Notes under the pieces: generated by a model | Databases searched by the model: none | What the model was told of the DNA's origin: nothing | What the model saw: only the letters and a program-made list of their open reading frames with translations | Shown here: positions 1 to 7,181 of the stretch, piece after piece | Layout of the letters: each line of letters begins with the position of its first letter | Position numbering within the stretch: the stretch's first letter is position 1 | Assembly: GCA_022706625.1 (NCBI GenBank) | Contig: JAKJCD010000029.1 | Span: 1-14,951, forward strand | Direction: 5' to 3' | Length of the DNA stretch: 14,951 nt | Source: Bacillota bacterium | Lineage (GTDB): Bacteria > Bacillota > Clostridia > Peptostreptococcales > Anaerovoracaceae | Position numbers and translations under genes: made by a program

Positions 1-52
1 CATCAGTCAATTCGTACAAGCCGCCTGTCTCTTTTTGAGTGTACTGTGACAT
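1..52 (-). CDS. Unidentified protein, N-terminal 17 codons only
   Basis: A reading frame starts at the ATG at 52-50 on the minus strand and runs off the left edge of the window. It encodes MSQYTQKETGGLYELTD and remains open. The start is supported by a strong GGAGGT ribosome binding site at 58-63, five bases upstream, and by a TATAAT box at 94-99 about 40 bases upstream. The visible residues are hydrophilic, with no signal peptide or membrane segment. I do not recognise the family. It lies downstream of the RND permease on the same strand but across a 235-base gap and probably has its own promoter. The call as a gene rests on the start signals alone. Confidence 0.55.
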   Translation of the reverse strand, partial: MSQYTQKETGGLYELTD

Positions 53-93
53 TTTGCACCTCCATATAAAAAAGTAGGGAACATTACACTGCC

Positions 94-122
94 ATTATAT
101 AATACAAAGAAGAAAAAAGATA
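94..122 (-). promoter_or_regulatory. Possible promoter of the left-edge gene
   Basis: Read on the minus strand there is a perfect -10 hexamer TATAAT (94-99). At a 17-base spacing the -35 position (117-122) reads TATCTT, a poor match to TTGACA, so the promoter would depend on the -10 or on an activator. The distance to the ATG at 52 is normal. The region is AT-rich, so a chance TATAAT is possible. Confidence 0.35.
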
Positions 123-192
123 GCTTTATTTAAATTTTTCGAATATTTGGTAATGAAGGCTGAAAGCCAGTTAATTCAAGGCATTGCGAAGA

Positions 193-202
193 TTGTATAC
201 AA
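193..202. promoter_or_regulatory. TTGTATACAA palindrome, possible operator
   Basis: A perfect 10-base palindrome, TTGTATACAA, lies in the gap between the left-edge gene and the RND permease, about 140 bases upstream of the left-edge start. Palindromes of this shape are bound by several GntR-type repressors, but no regulator gene is visible here and the match could be chance. Confidence 0.25.
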
Positions 203-209
203 AAGCGCA

Positions 210-289
210 GAAGGATAATTGCATAATGTAACCGGTTCAATTCCCGAAATGAGCCGACACACTGTAACTAGTTCAATTTTTTATCCTTC
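210..289. repeat. Imperfect inverted repeat at the 3' end of the RND gene
   Basis: GAAGGATAA (210-218) is exactly complementary to TTATCCTTC (281-289). The right arm overlaps the stop codon of the RND permease at 288-290. Inside it, AACCGGTT (230-237) and AACTAGTT (266-273) can also pair with one mismatch and one G-U pair. The RNA of the RND operon could therefore fold here into a long, bulged hairpin with a loop of about 28 bases. It is followed on the minus strand only by a short T-run (CTTTTG), so it is not a classical intrinsic terminator. It may still slow decay or help end the transcript. No flanking target-site duplication was seen, so a small mobile element is not supported. Confidence 0.4.
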
Positions 290-3200
290 AGTGGTTTTCG
301 CGGAGAGCATTTTCCTCTTTCCATTTTTCCTCAAGAAGTTGTATTTTTTTTGTCCTGGACGCTTTCTTCATTAGCCTGCGCTTCTTTGCATCATCCATGA
401 TGGCATAGAGCACCGGCACTAAAATAAGAGTAACTACTGTTGAACCCAATAATCCGCCGATTATGGACACACCCAAAGGCGAAAGGATCTCTCCGCCGTC
501 GCCGAGACCGAGAGACAATGGGATCATACCTACCACAGTCGTTACCGTCGTCATCAATATCGGACGCAATCTGTATATGCCGGCTTGCACCAAAGCTTCG
601 TCAAGCGCCATGTCGTCCTTGCACAGTTTGATAAACTCAATGAGCAGGATGGAGTTGTTGACCACTATTCCTACAAGCATTATTAGCCCCAGAAATGATG
701 TTATTGACAGAGTCTTCCCGGTAAGGAAAAGGGCAAGGAAGGTTCCGGATACCGCAAAGGGGATAGCGATCATTATTATGAACGGTTGCGTCAGGGATTC
801 AAATTGAGAAGCCAGGACCATATATACCAGAAGAATAGCCACCAAAAGAGCTAAAAACAGGTCGCCGAAAGCTTCCACCATCTGCTCGTAAAGGCCGCCG
901 TCCTCATAAGAATACCCTTCCGGAAAAGGATAATCGTCGATGAACGCAAAGACATTTTCGGAGACCTTGGCAAGGTCGTTGTCACCGACGGAAACATTGA
1001 CAGTGACATATCTTTCCTGATCAGCACGATCGATCCTGGAGGGGGCATTCCCGAATTCAAGCTTTGCTATCTGCCCAATAGGGACTGTATCGCCCATAGG
1101 TGTGGGAATCAGTATTTGCTGCATGTTATCGACTGATGCGCTGTATGCATCAGTTAAAGACAGGTTTACTTCTATTTCTTTTCCGTCGATTTTCAGATTT
1201 GTGGATTTGGTGCCTGAGAGGGAACTAGACAGAGCATTGGCTAACTGGTAGGCTGTTATACCGTAAAATGCCGCCGTGCTCCTGTCAAGCTTTACTCTGA
1301 CCTCCGGATTGCCTTCCTCGATGCTGAGGCCGGTATCGGTAACTCCGGCGACTGTCCGTATCCTTGCGGAAAGATCGGTGCCTATAGAGCGCAGGGTGTT
1401 CAGATCCTTGCCTTTGATGGTGATGGCAAGGTCGCTTCCTCCCATCATCGATGTGATAGAGGAGGTTTCTATGATAGATATTTCTGCCCCGGGCAAAGCC
1501 GCAAACTCCTGCTTGATATCATCGATGATTTCCCATATGGAGCGATCACGATTTTGCTTGGGTATTAATAATACATCGATGATCGATGATTGAGAACCAT
1601 AAAAGGGTGATGTGAAGCCGATGCCTACGCCGCAGAGCTTAAGCTCAGGGAGGGTCATAACATATTCTTCTATTTGGCTGACGATCCTGTCCTTTTCTTC
1701 CAAAGAAGCACCGTAAGGGGTAGCTATGGTTATTGTAAAGGCGGCTTCATCGGAAGCGGGCATGAACTCCATACCGACGATGGCGATAAGGGCTCCGGAC
1801 AAAACAAAAACAATGAGACAGACGGCGATAGTTTTTTTGCGATGGTGCAAAGCGCCTCTTATGGCCTCTCCATAGTAGTTTGTAAGCCAGTTGATAAAGC
1901 GTGTAAAATAAGGGATAAGGCGATAATTGTAATGGTGCTTGCCGATCCTAAGGTAGTCCATTGAGGCTTTTCTGTCCAGGAGTTTTGAACTGAGCATGGG
2001 AACAACTGTTATCGCCACCAATAACGATACCATCAAAGCTATTATGAAGGTCCAGCAGAAGTCGGCAAAGAGAAGAGAAGCTATACCGTCGCTCATTGCT
2101 ATGGGCAAATATACAACGACGCTTGTGAGGGTCGATGCCGAGATAGCAAGAGCTATTTGCCGGCTCCCTACCAGAGCAGCTTCTTTCGACGAACTCACAT
2201 GTTCGTGCTGGCTCACCCGGAAGATATTTTCCAGAGCCACCACGGAGTTGTCCACCAGCATCCCTACCGCTAAGGTCAGGGCGGTCAGAGTGATCAGGTT
2301 AAGGGTCATTCCAGTAAGATCCATAAGAGCAAAGGTGGCGAAGAATGAAGTGGGTATCGAGATTGCGATTATCATCGTGGCGCTTATATTTCTAAGAAAG
2401 AGGAAAATGACTATGATAGCCAGAACGGCGCCCATAAGAGCCGATTTGCCTACAGAATAGATAGAACTTTTTATGTAGTCTGCCTGATCCATGCCCACGG
2501 TAAATTTCAGATCGGGAAAATCGGAACGAAGTTTTTTCAATGTTTTTTGGACACCGTTGGATACTTCGATGGTGTTGGCGACGGATTGCTTGGTAATCGA
2601 AAGCCCGATGGCGGAAATCCCATCGATCCTGCTGATAGAGGTTTGTTCTTTATAGCCCTGTTTTATAGAGGCGATGTCTGATAAACGGATAATGCTCCTG
2701 TCCATAAGGGTGACGGGAAGCTGCCTTATATCGTCTACGGAAGTAAATTCGCCCAGAGTCCTCACAATCACTTTTGAAGAGCCTTTAGATATCTCTCCGC
2801 CGGGCATATTGATGTTTTCTGCCGAAAGAAGCTGGCTGACAGCCGATAAAGTGAGCCCGTAACCCGAAAGCCGCTCCTGATCGAATTCGATCGCTATTTC
2901 TTCGGTAATGCCTCCGAAGTTATCTACGGAGGCGACTCCCTCGGAACGTTCAAAGTATGACAGGATGTTGTCTTCTATCTCCCGATTCAGTTCCGATAAA
3001 GGTTTGTCTGCGGACACAAAGACCTGTACCACGGGAGCAAAATCCATGCTCATTTTAAATACCATCGGTTCTGTTGCGTCGGAGGGAAGGAAGCTTTCTA
3101 TTATTGATATTTTTTCCCGCATATCAAGTGTGGCAAAATTCATATCCGTCTTCATGGAAAACTGAACCATGACTATGGATGTCTCCTCCATAGTCATAGA

Positions 3201-3443
3201 CATTATACTGTCCATGTTCTCAACCGATGCCAAAGCCTGTTCAAGAGGTTTTGTTATCATGGTTTCCACTTCTTCCGGACCCGCATCGGGATACTGGACA
3301 TACACTATGGCAACAGGGAATTCTATATCCGGAAGCAGATCCATAGGGATACCGATAAGTGAAACCGCTCCTACTAAAATAATCACAAGTACCATCATAG
3401 CCGTGGTTACAGGCCGATTGACAGAAATTTTGGAAACGTCCAT
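288..3443 (-). CDS. RND-family efflux permease (AcrB/HAE1-like)
   Basis: This is a 1051-residue inner-membrane pump of the resistance-nodulation-division superfamily, normal length for the family, expected to export drugs, detergents or lipids using the proton gradient. It shows the internal duplication: a first membrane segment (about 13-34), a large outer loop (about 35-332), a membrane block (about 333-485), another segment (about 538-558), a second large loop (about 560-858) and a final block (about 860-1018), then a very basic, charged cytoplasmic tail. In the proton relay, the transmembrane-4 motif reads GMLVDNS, so D398 is kept but the second Asp of E. coli AcrB is Asn399. In transmembrane 10 the AcrB Lys940 position is Asn929 (GIVVNNSIL). 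Both changes are frequent in Firmicute and Bacteroidete members, so activity is likely. The start has a GGAGG site at 3449-3453. The gene follows the adaptor gene by 12 bases and is surely cotranscribed. Substrate is unknown; B. subtilis SwrC is a monoderm comparison. Confidence 0.95.
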   Translation of the reverse strand: MDVSKISVNRPVTTAMMVLVIILVGAVSLIGIPMDLLPDIEFPVAIVYVQYPDAGPEEVETMITKPLEQALASVENMDSIMSMTMEETSIVMVQFSMKTDMNFATLDMREKISIIESFLPSDATEPMVFKMSMDFAPVVQVFVSADKPLSELNREIEDNILSYFERSEGVASVDNFGGITEEIAIEFDQERLSGYGLTLSAVSQLLSAENINMPGGEISKGSSKVIVRTLGEFTSVDDIRQLPVTLMDRSIIRLSDIASIKQGYKEQTSISRIDGISAIGLSITKQSVANTIEVSNGVQKTLKKLRSDFPDLKFTVGMDQADYIKSSIYSVGKSALMGAVLAIIVIFLFLRNISATMIIAISIPTSFFATFALMDLTGMTLNLITLTALTLAVGMLVDNSVVALENIFRVSQHEHVSSSKEAALVGSRQIALAISASTLTSVVVYLPIAMSDGIASLLFADFCWTFIIALMVSLLVAITVVPMLSSKLLDRKASMDYLRIGKHHYNYRLIPYFTRFINWLTNYYGEAIRGALHHRKKTIAVCLIVFVLSGALIAIVGMEFMPASDEAAFTITIATPYGASLEEKDRIVSQIEEYVMTLPELKLCGVGIGFTSPFYGSQSSIIDVLLIPKQNRDRSIWEIIDDIKQEFAALPGAEISIIETSSITSMMGGSDLAITIKGKDLNTLRSIGTDLSARIRTVAGVTDTGLSIEEGNPEVRVKLDRSTAAFYGITAYQLANALSSSLSGTKSTNLKIDGKEIEVNLSLTDAYSASVDNMQQILIPTPMGDTVPIGQIAKLEFGNAPSRIDRADQERYVTVNVSVGDNDLAKVSENVFAFIDDYPFPEGYSYEDGGLYEQMVEAFGDLFLALLVAILLVYMVLASQFESLTQPFIIMIAIPFAVSGTFLALFLTGKTLSITSFLGLIMLVGIVVNNSILLIEFIKLCKDDMALDEALVQAGIYRLRPILMTTVTTVVGMIPLSLGLGDGGEILSPLGVSIIGGLLGSTVVTLILVPVLYAIMDDAKKRRLMKKASRTKKIQLLEEKWKEENALRENH

Positions 3444-3455
3444 TGATGCCTCCTG

Positions 3456-4511
3456 CTATTTCGTGATGTTGACAGCCTCGCCGTCAACGACGTAATGCTG
3501 TCCGGTGACTGCGATGATGTCCCCGGCTTTCAGACCCCGGGTGATTTCAGCCATGACACCGTTGTCAAGGCCGGTTTCAACGGTGACAACGGATGGTATA
3601 TTTCCGTTTAAGATAACGACTTTGGATTCCCCCGATCTGATAAAGACCGCATCGGAAGGGATGCAGATGACTCCGGCTTTCATATCGGATATGATTTGTA
3701 TTTCCGCAAACATTCCCGCCTTGATCACACCAGAATCATCATCGACGGATATAGTAGCGGGATATGTAAGGGTGCCGAGAGCAGGAGCGGGAGAAACTGC
3801 GGTAACAGTTCCCGGAAATGGTGTCTCGGACAAAGTCTTTATGAAAATGTCCACCTTATCGCCGGGGTTGACTTTAGTAATCAGATATTCAGAAAGATTT
3901 GCATTGATTTTCAGCTTGCTCACATCTGCAACGGTGACTGCCGGCACCGCCTGAGAGGCAAGGCTCCCCTCAGAAATGCTGACGGAAGTTATATACCCGT
4001 CAATGGGTGAAGTGACCGTGCAATAGCCAAGTGCATCGGCGGCGGCATTTAAGTTCTGCTTCGCCACGTTGTACTGGGTTTCAACAGCCTGATACTGTTG
4101 GAGGGAGACGGCGCCTTCTTTATAGAGCTGCCCCATTCGCTCATAGTCGCCCTTAATACTGCCGAAGGCTAATTTCGCAGAATTATATGTGGCTGCCATC
4201 TGGGTCTTATCCAGTGTGAAAAGCAGATCTCCTTTTTTTATATAGTCACCTAAGCTGACGGCCACTCGTGTCACCTCGCCTGCCGCCATAGGAACGACGG
4301 TCGCGGAGTCAATGGGGTCAATGCGACCGGAAAGGGGCGAAGTGGCGTAAATGGTACCGGTTTCAACCACGGCTGTCGTAACATTGACCGGTGTTTTTTC
4401 CGCTATTACCGGAGGTTTAAGTGATTCTATTACCCGATATGCGCCTATCACTGCAACCACAGCGATAACAACAATCAACACTATCTTTTTTTTCAATTTC
4501 TGCTTTTGCAC
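3456..4511 (-). CDS. RND efflux adaptor (membrane fusion protein)
   Basis: This 351-residue protein is the periplasmic-adaptor (HlyD/AcrA-type) partner of the RND permease encoded 12 bases downstream. A basic N-terminus and one hydrophobic segment (about 10-27) anchor it in the membrane; there is no lipobox Cys. The order is then typical: first half of the lipoyl domain (about 70-100), a short alpha-helical hairpin (about 102-160), second half of the lipoyl domain (about 162-200, with SPIDGYI), beta-barrel (about 203-285) and membrane-proximal domain (about 285-351). The hairpin is short compared with AcrA-type adaptors that reach an outer-membrane channel. The start is GTG, chosen because it follows an AGAGGA ribosome site at normal distance and gives the basic anchor sequence; no better ATG is present. 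Transcription probably starts from the promoter at 4580-4608. Confidence 0.92.
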   Translation of the reverse strand: MQKQKLKKKIVLIVVIAVVAVIGAYRVIESLKPPVIAEKTPVNVTTAVVETGTIYATSPLSGRIDPIDSATVVPMAAGEVTRVAVSLGDYIKKGDLLFTLDKTQMAATYNSAKLAFGSIKGDYERMGQLYKEGAVSLQQYQAVETQYNVAKQNLNAAADALGYCTVTSPIDGYITSVSISEGSLASQAVPAVTVADVSKLKINANLSEYLITKVNPGDKVDIFIKTLSETPFPGTVTAVSPAPALGTLTYPATISVDDDSGVIKAGMFAEIQIISDMKAGVICIPSDAVFIRSGESKVVILNGNIPSVVTVETGLDNGVMAEITRGLKAGDIIAVTGQHYVVDGEAVNITK

Positions 4512-4572
4512 TTTTATATCCTCTCGGCAGTTTATTATATTGATGAAACTGGTTTTGCAAACCTTTTGCTTA

Positions 4573-4587
4573 CGTAAATATATTACG
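4573..4587. promoter_or_regulatory. Inverted repeat over the efflux promoter -10 box, candidate operator
   Basis: CGTAA-N5-TTACG (4573-4577 and 4583-4587) is a perfect inverted repeat that covers the -10 hexamer of the efflux operon promoter. Two further palindromes lie just downstream in the transcript direction: TTACGTAA (4570-4577, overlapping) and TTTGCAAA (4554-4561). The placement suits a repressor of TetR or MarR type, which often control efflux operons. No such regulator gene is in the window, and the repressor type is inference. Confidence 0.4.
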
Positions 4588-4608
4588 GCGGAAGGAAAAG
4601 GATGTCAA
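4580..4608 (-). promoter_or_regulatory. Sigma-A promoter of the efflux operon
   Basis: On the minus strand a perfect -35 box TTGACA (4603-4608) and a -10 box TAATAT (4580-4585) are separated by exactly 17 bases. The predicted start lies near 4572, giving a leader of about 60 bases before the GTG of the adaptor gene at 4511. This is the best promoter match in the window. Confidence 0.75.
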
Positions 4609-4736
4609 TTGTATTAAGCATTGAAGGTTGTTCCGCTTTTTATTTATGTTAAGTTTAATTTAATGATATACGGATAAGATTAAAAAACAAGATGCCGGAA
4701 ATTAAATTATCATTAAAAATTTGCCCGATCGCAGTG

Positions 4737-4765
4737 TTGCTTCTTAAGAATGGATTCCGTATAAT
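4737..4765 (+). promoter_or_regulatory. Probable promoter of nth-aroD-ridA
   Basis: A perfect -10 hexamer TATAAT (4760-4765) is preceded, after 17 bases, by TTGCTT (4737-4742), which keeps the TTG of the -35 box. The nth start codon is at 4806, giving a leader of roughly 34 bases. It points away from the efflux promoter, so this 294-base gap holds two divergent promoters. Confidence 0.6.
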
Positions 4766-4805
4766 ATTACTGCATCATCATAGCTAAATGATTTGAGGAA
4801 AGCCA

Positions 4806-5453
4806 ATGACAATACTTAAGAAGCCGGAAATAACTAAAGTAATCGAAATATTGGCGGAGGTTTATCCGGAAGCGGAGTGTGCACTGGTACACGAAAACAC
4901 ATTTCAACTTCTGATTACAGTTGTGCTTTCCGCCCAAACCACCGATAAAAGCGTAAATCAGATAAGCCCCTTGCTCTTTGAAAGATACCCGGATGCGGAA
5001 GCACTGGCATCAGCACGAGCTGCGGATTTGGAGAATATTCTCAAACGGATCGGCATGTATCGGACAAAAGCAAAAAATATTATTGCTTTGTCGCAGACGC
5101 TTATAGATGAGTTCGAAGGGCATGTGCCAAAGGATTATGATTTGTTGATCAAATTGCCGGGAGTAGGACGAAAGACAGCAAATGTGGTTTTGTCCGTAGG
5201 ATTCGGGGTGCCGAGAATAGCGGTGGATACCCATGTGTTCCGCCTGGCTAACCGCATAGGGCTTGCAGCGGAAAAAAATGTGCTTGATACGGAGCTTGCG
5301 CTGATGAAAGCGATCCCGGAAAACCTCTGGATAATGACGCATCATGCGCTGATCATGCACGGACGGAATGTATGCGGCGCCCAAAGACCCGGATGCGATG
5401 GATGCGCTCTCGATAAACTGTGTAAAAAGAACGGTGTGGAAAGAAAAAAATGA
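4806..5453 (+). CDS. nth: Endonuclease III (DNA glycosylase/AP lyase)
   Basis: Base-excision repair enzyme that removes oxidised pyrimidines and cleaves the abasic site. At 215 residues it has the usual length. The helix-hairpin-helix motif is LPGVGRKTA (117-125), with the catalytic lysine at K123. The catalytic aspartate is D141 in VDTHVFR. The C-terminal [4Fe-4S] ligands are complete: C190-X6-C197-X2-C200-X5-C206. The HSAQT-type segment near the N-terminus reads LSAQTTDKSV (41-50), again as expected. A GAGGAA ribosome site precedes the ATG. The gene is first in a three-gene cluster, and its stop overlaps the aroD start (ATGA), so the two are translationally coupled although their functions are unrelated. 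Confidence 0.97.
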   Translation: MTILKKPEITKVIEILAEVYPEAECALVHENTFQLLITVVLSAQTTDKSVNQISPLLFERYPDAEALASARAADLENILKRIGMYRTKAKNIIALSQTLIDEFEGHVPKDYDLLIKLPGVGRKTANVVLSVGFGVPRIAVDTHVFRLANRIGLAAEKNVLDTELALMKAIPENLWIMTHHALIMHGRNVCGAQRPGCDGCALDKLCKKNGVERKK

Positions 5454-6205
5454 GAAAAGTCATTATACGTGATTTGGTTTTGGGGGATTATCCTCCTAAA
5501 ATCTGCATACCTCTCATGGGAAAGGACCCTGTTAGGTTATCGGAAGCGGCTCGCCTGTCTTTGGGTCTTTGTGCGGATCTGTATGAATTGCGGGCCGACT
5601 GTTTGGAAGAACCCGCAAAAGAAGGTGAAATCGCAGAAGCTCTTTCAAGAGTTCGTTATCAAATCAAAGACAGCCCGTTGATTTTTACTTTTCGCAGCGA
5701 CAGCGAGGGCGGAATGGGGTCTTTAACAGACGAGGCTTATATCCGGATGTGTCGTGGTGTTATCGGAACCGGGCTTGCGGATATTCTCGACGTAGAACTC
5801 AGCAGAGGAAAAGAAGCGATAAACAGTATCATTTCCGAGGCACACGAAAAAGGGATTTTCGTTCTCATATCCCGGCATGAGTATCAAGAGGCTCTATCAA
5901 TAGAGGAGCTGATTTCTATATTTCGAAAAATGCAGGAATTTGATGCTGACATTACAAAGCTTGCGGTCATGGCCCGATCGGCGGCGGATATGCTGACGAT
6001 TTTTCAGGCCGGCCTCGCTATGAAAGAAGAATGTGCAGATCGCCCTTTTATCGCTTTAGCTATGGGTGAAAAAGGCGTACTGAGCCGGATCGGGGGAGGC
6101 TTTTTCGGTTCGGTGCTGACTTATGCCGAAGGCATCGAAGCTTCGGCTCCGGGGCAGTTAAAGGCGCCTGATGTACGTTTAATATTTGATTTACTATATA
6201 AATAA
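5450..6205 (+). CDS. aroD: 3-dehydroquinate dehydratase, type I
   Basis: Third step of the shikimate pathway: dehydration of 3-dehydroquinate to 3-dehydroshikimate through a Schiff base. The 251-residue protein is full length for the class I enzyme. All key residues are present at the same numbers as in the Salmonella enzyme: E46 and R48 (YELRAD), R82 (FTFRSD), the general base H143 (SRHEY), the Schiff-base lysine K170 (ITKLA), R213 (LSRIGG), S232 and Q236 (SAPGQ). The start codon overlaps the stop of nth in ATGA, and only a weak purine-rich site precedes it, so it probably relies on translational coupling. No other aromatic-pathway gene is nearby, so it is dispersed from the rest of the pathway. 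Confidence 0.97.
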   Translation: MRKVIIRDLVLGDYPPKICIPLMGKDPVRLSEAARLSLGLCADLYELRADCLEEPAKEGEIAEALSRVRYQIKDSPLIFTFRSDSEGGMGSLTDEAYIRMCRGVIGTGLADILDVELSRGKEAINSIISEAHEKGIFVLISRHEYQEALSIEELISIFRKMQEFDADITKLAVMARSAADMLTIFQAGLAMKEECADRPFIALAMGEKGVLSRIGGGFFGSVLTYAEGIEASAPGQLKAPDVRLIFDLLYK

Positions 6206-6232
6206 AAATATCACTTTAGGAGGAAGAAGATA

Positions 6233-6613
6233 ATGAAAAAAATAATCAAAACGGAAAAAGCACCAAAGGCGGTGGGAGCTTACTCTCAGGGAGTCGATTT
6301 TTCGGGGCTTGTTTTCACTTCAGGGCAGATCCCGATCGATCCTGCCACCGGGGAGCTCAACACAGGGGATATTGCATCCCAGGCTGAACAGTCCATGAAG
6401 AATGTCAAGGCTATTATAGAAGAAGCGGGGCTTTCAATGGACGATATTCTCAAGGTTACTATATTGCTGGCTGATATCGCTGATTTTGCCGTCGTCAATA
6501 AGGTATATGAAAGCTTTTTTGAAGGCAACTATCCCGCAAGGTCCTGCTTTGCGGCAAGAGACCTGCCTAAGGGTGCGGGGATAGAAATAGAAGCTATCGC
6601 AGGCCGCAGATGA
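6233..6613 (+). CDS. ridA: RidA family 2-iminobutanoate/2-iminopropanoate deaminase
   Basis: A 126-residue member of the YjgF/YER057c/UK114 family, full length. Such proteins form trimers and hydrolyse reactive enamines/imines released by PLP enzymes such as threonine dehydratase, protecting other PLP enzymes. The typical features are visible: GAYSQG near residues 15-20 with Y17, SGQIPIDP (30-37), the active-site arginine R103 in YPARSCF, and E120 in GIEIEAIA at the C-terminus. This pattern is that of the archetypal, catalytically active RidA subgroup. It has an excellent AGGAGG site (6218-6223), follows aroD by 27 bases and is the last gene of the cluster, just before a terminator. A link with threonine metabolism through the convergent hom gene is only suggestive. 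Confidence 0.95.
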   Translation: MKKIIKTEKAPKAVGAYSQGVDFSGLVFTSGQIPIDPATGELNTGDIASQAEQSMKNVKAIIEEAGLSMDDILKVTILLADIADFAVVNKVYESFFEGNYPARSCFAARDLPKGAGIEIEAIAGRR

Positions 6614-6631
6614 TCTTGAATCATAGAAAGC

Positions 6632-6670
6632 AAAAGCCACGGATCCTATTTCCTGGATCGTGGCTTTTTT
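6632..6670. terminator. Bidirectional intrinsic terminator between ridA and the SEC-C gene
   Basis: AAAAGCCACGGATCC (6632-6646) pairs with GGATCGTGGCTTTT (6655-6668) with one bulged G and an eight-base loop. The stem is flanked by an A-run on the left and a T-run on the right, so it can end transcripts from both directions. It lies between the convergent ridA and hom/SEC-C operons. Confidence 0.88.
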
Positions 6671-6686
6671 GTGCGCCCGGCGATTT

Positions 6687-7181
6687 TTATGCGCCGCAGC
6701 ATTTTTTAAACTTTTTTCCGCTGCCGCAGGGGCAGGGGTCATTGCGGCCGGGTGCCTTTTCTTTTACCAGGGTCTTGGATTTTTTATACTCTTTAGTAAT
6801 CTCCCGGCGCTTCTCGTCCGTCAGAACGGCATCCCATTGAGACAGGGCGTAAAGATGATCTGCCTTTGCTTTCAGCATATTCAGATAAAGCCTTTCGAAA
6901 TCAACTTCCAGGGTCATAATATTCTCTTCTGAAATACTCTCCGGTTCAATGGAGGTTTTGAGACTGGAGTTGATACCGTCCAGAAAACCCATGAAGATCA
7001 CCGGTTCCACCCGGTATTTTTCTGCCAGATCTTTGATGCTCCCCTGAATGATAGGGTTTTGGGACTCAAGGACAGCGGAATAGATTTTTACTTCACCTGA
7101 GCTGTATTTGTCCCAAAATGCATTAAATGTTTCATCGGTTTGATTTTCAAGCAATTCTTTCCATTGATCATACAGGCTCAT
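6687..7181 (-). CDS. Small protein with C-terminal SEC-C zinc-binding motif
   Basis: A 164-residue soluble protein. Its last 22 residues form a canonical SEC-C motif: C150-X-C152-X8-C161-C162 within PGRNDPCPCGSGKKF and KKCCG, which binds zinc and occurs at the end of SecA and many otherwise unrelated proteins. The N-terminal 140 residues look helical, acidic and without membrane segments, and I recognise only a resemblance to clostridial proteins annotated simply as SEC-C-containing. Molecular function is unknown. The start codon overlaps the hom stop codon (ATGA), and its GGGAGG site (7191-7196) sits inside the end of hom, so the two genes are cotranscribed and probably translationally coupled. 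The basic zinc motif would suit binding to a protein or nucleic-acid partner, but this is inference. Confidence 0.85.
   Translation of the reverse strand: MSLYDQWKELLENQTDETFNAFWDKYSSGEVKIYSAVLESQNPIIQGSIKDLAEKYRVEPVIFMGFLDGINSSLKTSIEPESISEENIMTLEVDFERLYLNMLKAKADHLYALSQWDAVLTDEKRREITKEYKKSKTLVKEKAPGRNDPCPCGSGKKFKKCCGA

Noticed and set aside
158..168. GGCT-GAA-AGCC hairpin as a terminator of the RND operon
   Set aside because: The stem has only four base pairs and no T-run follows on either strand.
230..255. GGTTCAATTCC resembles a tRNA T-loop
   Set aside because: The flanking bases do not form the five-base T-stem, and no anticodon arm, D arm or acceptor stem can be found around it.
4659..4717. 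Ten-base inverted repeat TTTAATGATA/TATCATTAAA between the efflux and nth promoters
   Set aside because: The arms are almost pure A/T in an AT-rich gap and 39 bases apart, so chance is a sufficient explanation; no extension of the arms is possible.
7178..7181. Short hom as a frameshifted gene whose ACT domain continues in another frame
   Set aside because: The following frame encodes a SEC-C protein with its own ribosome site and intact zinc motif, and no ACT-like sequence was seen in any frame between 6687 and 7181.
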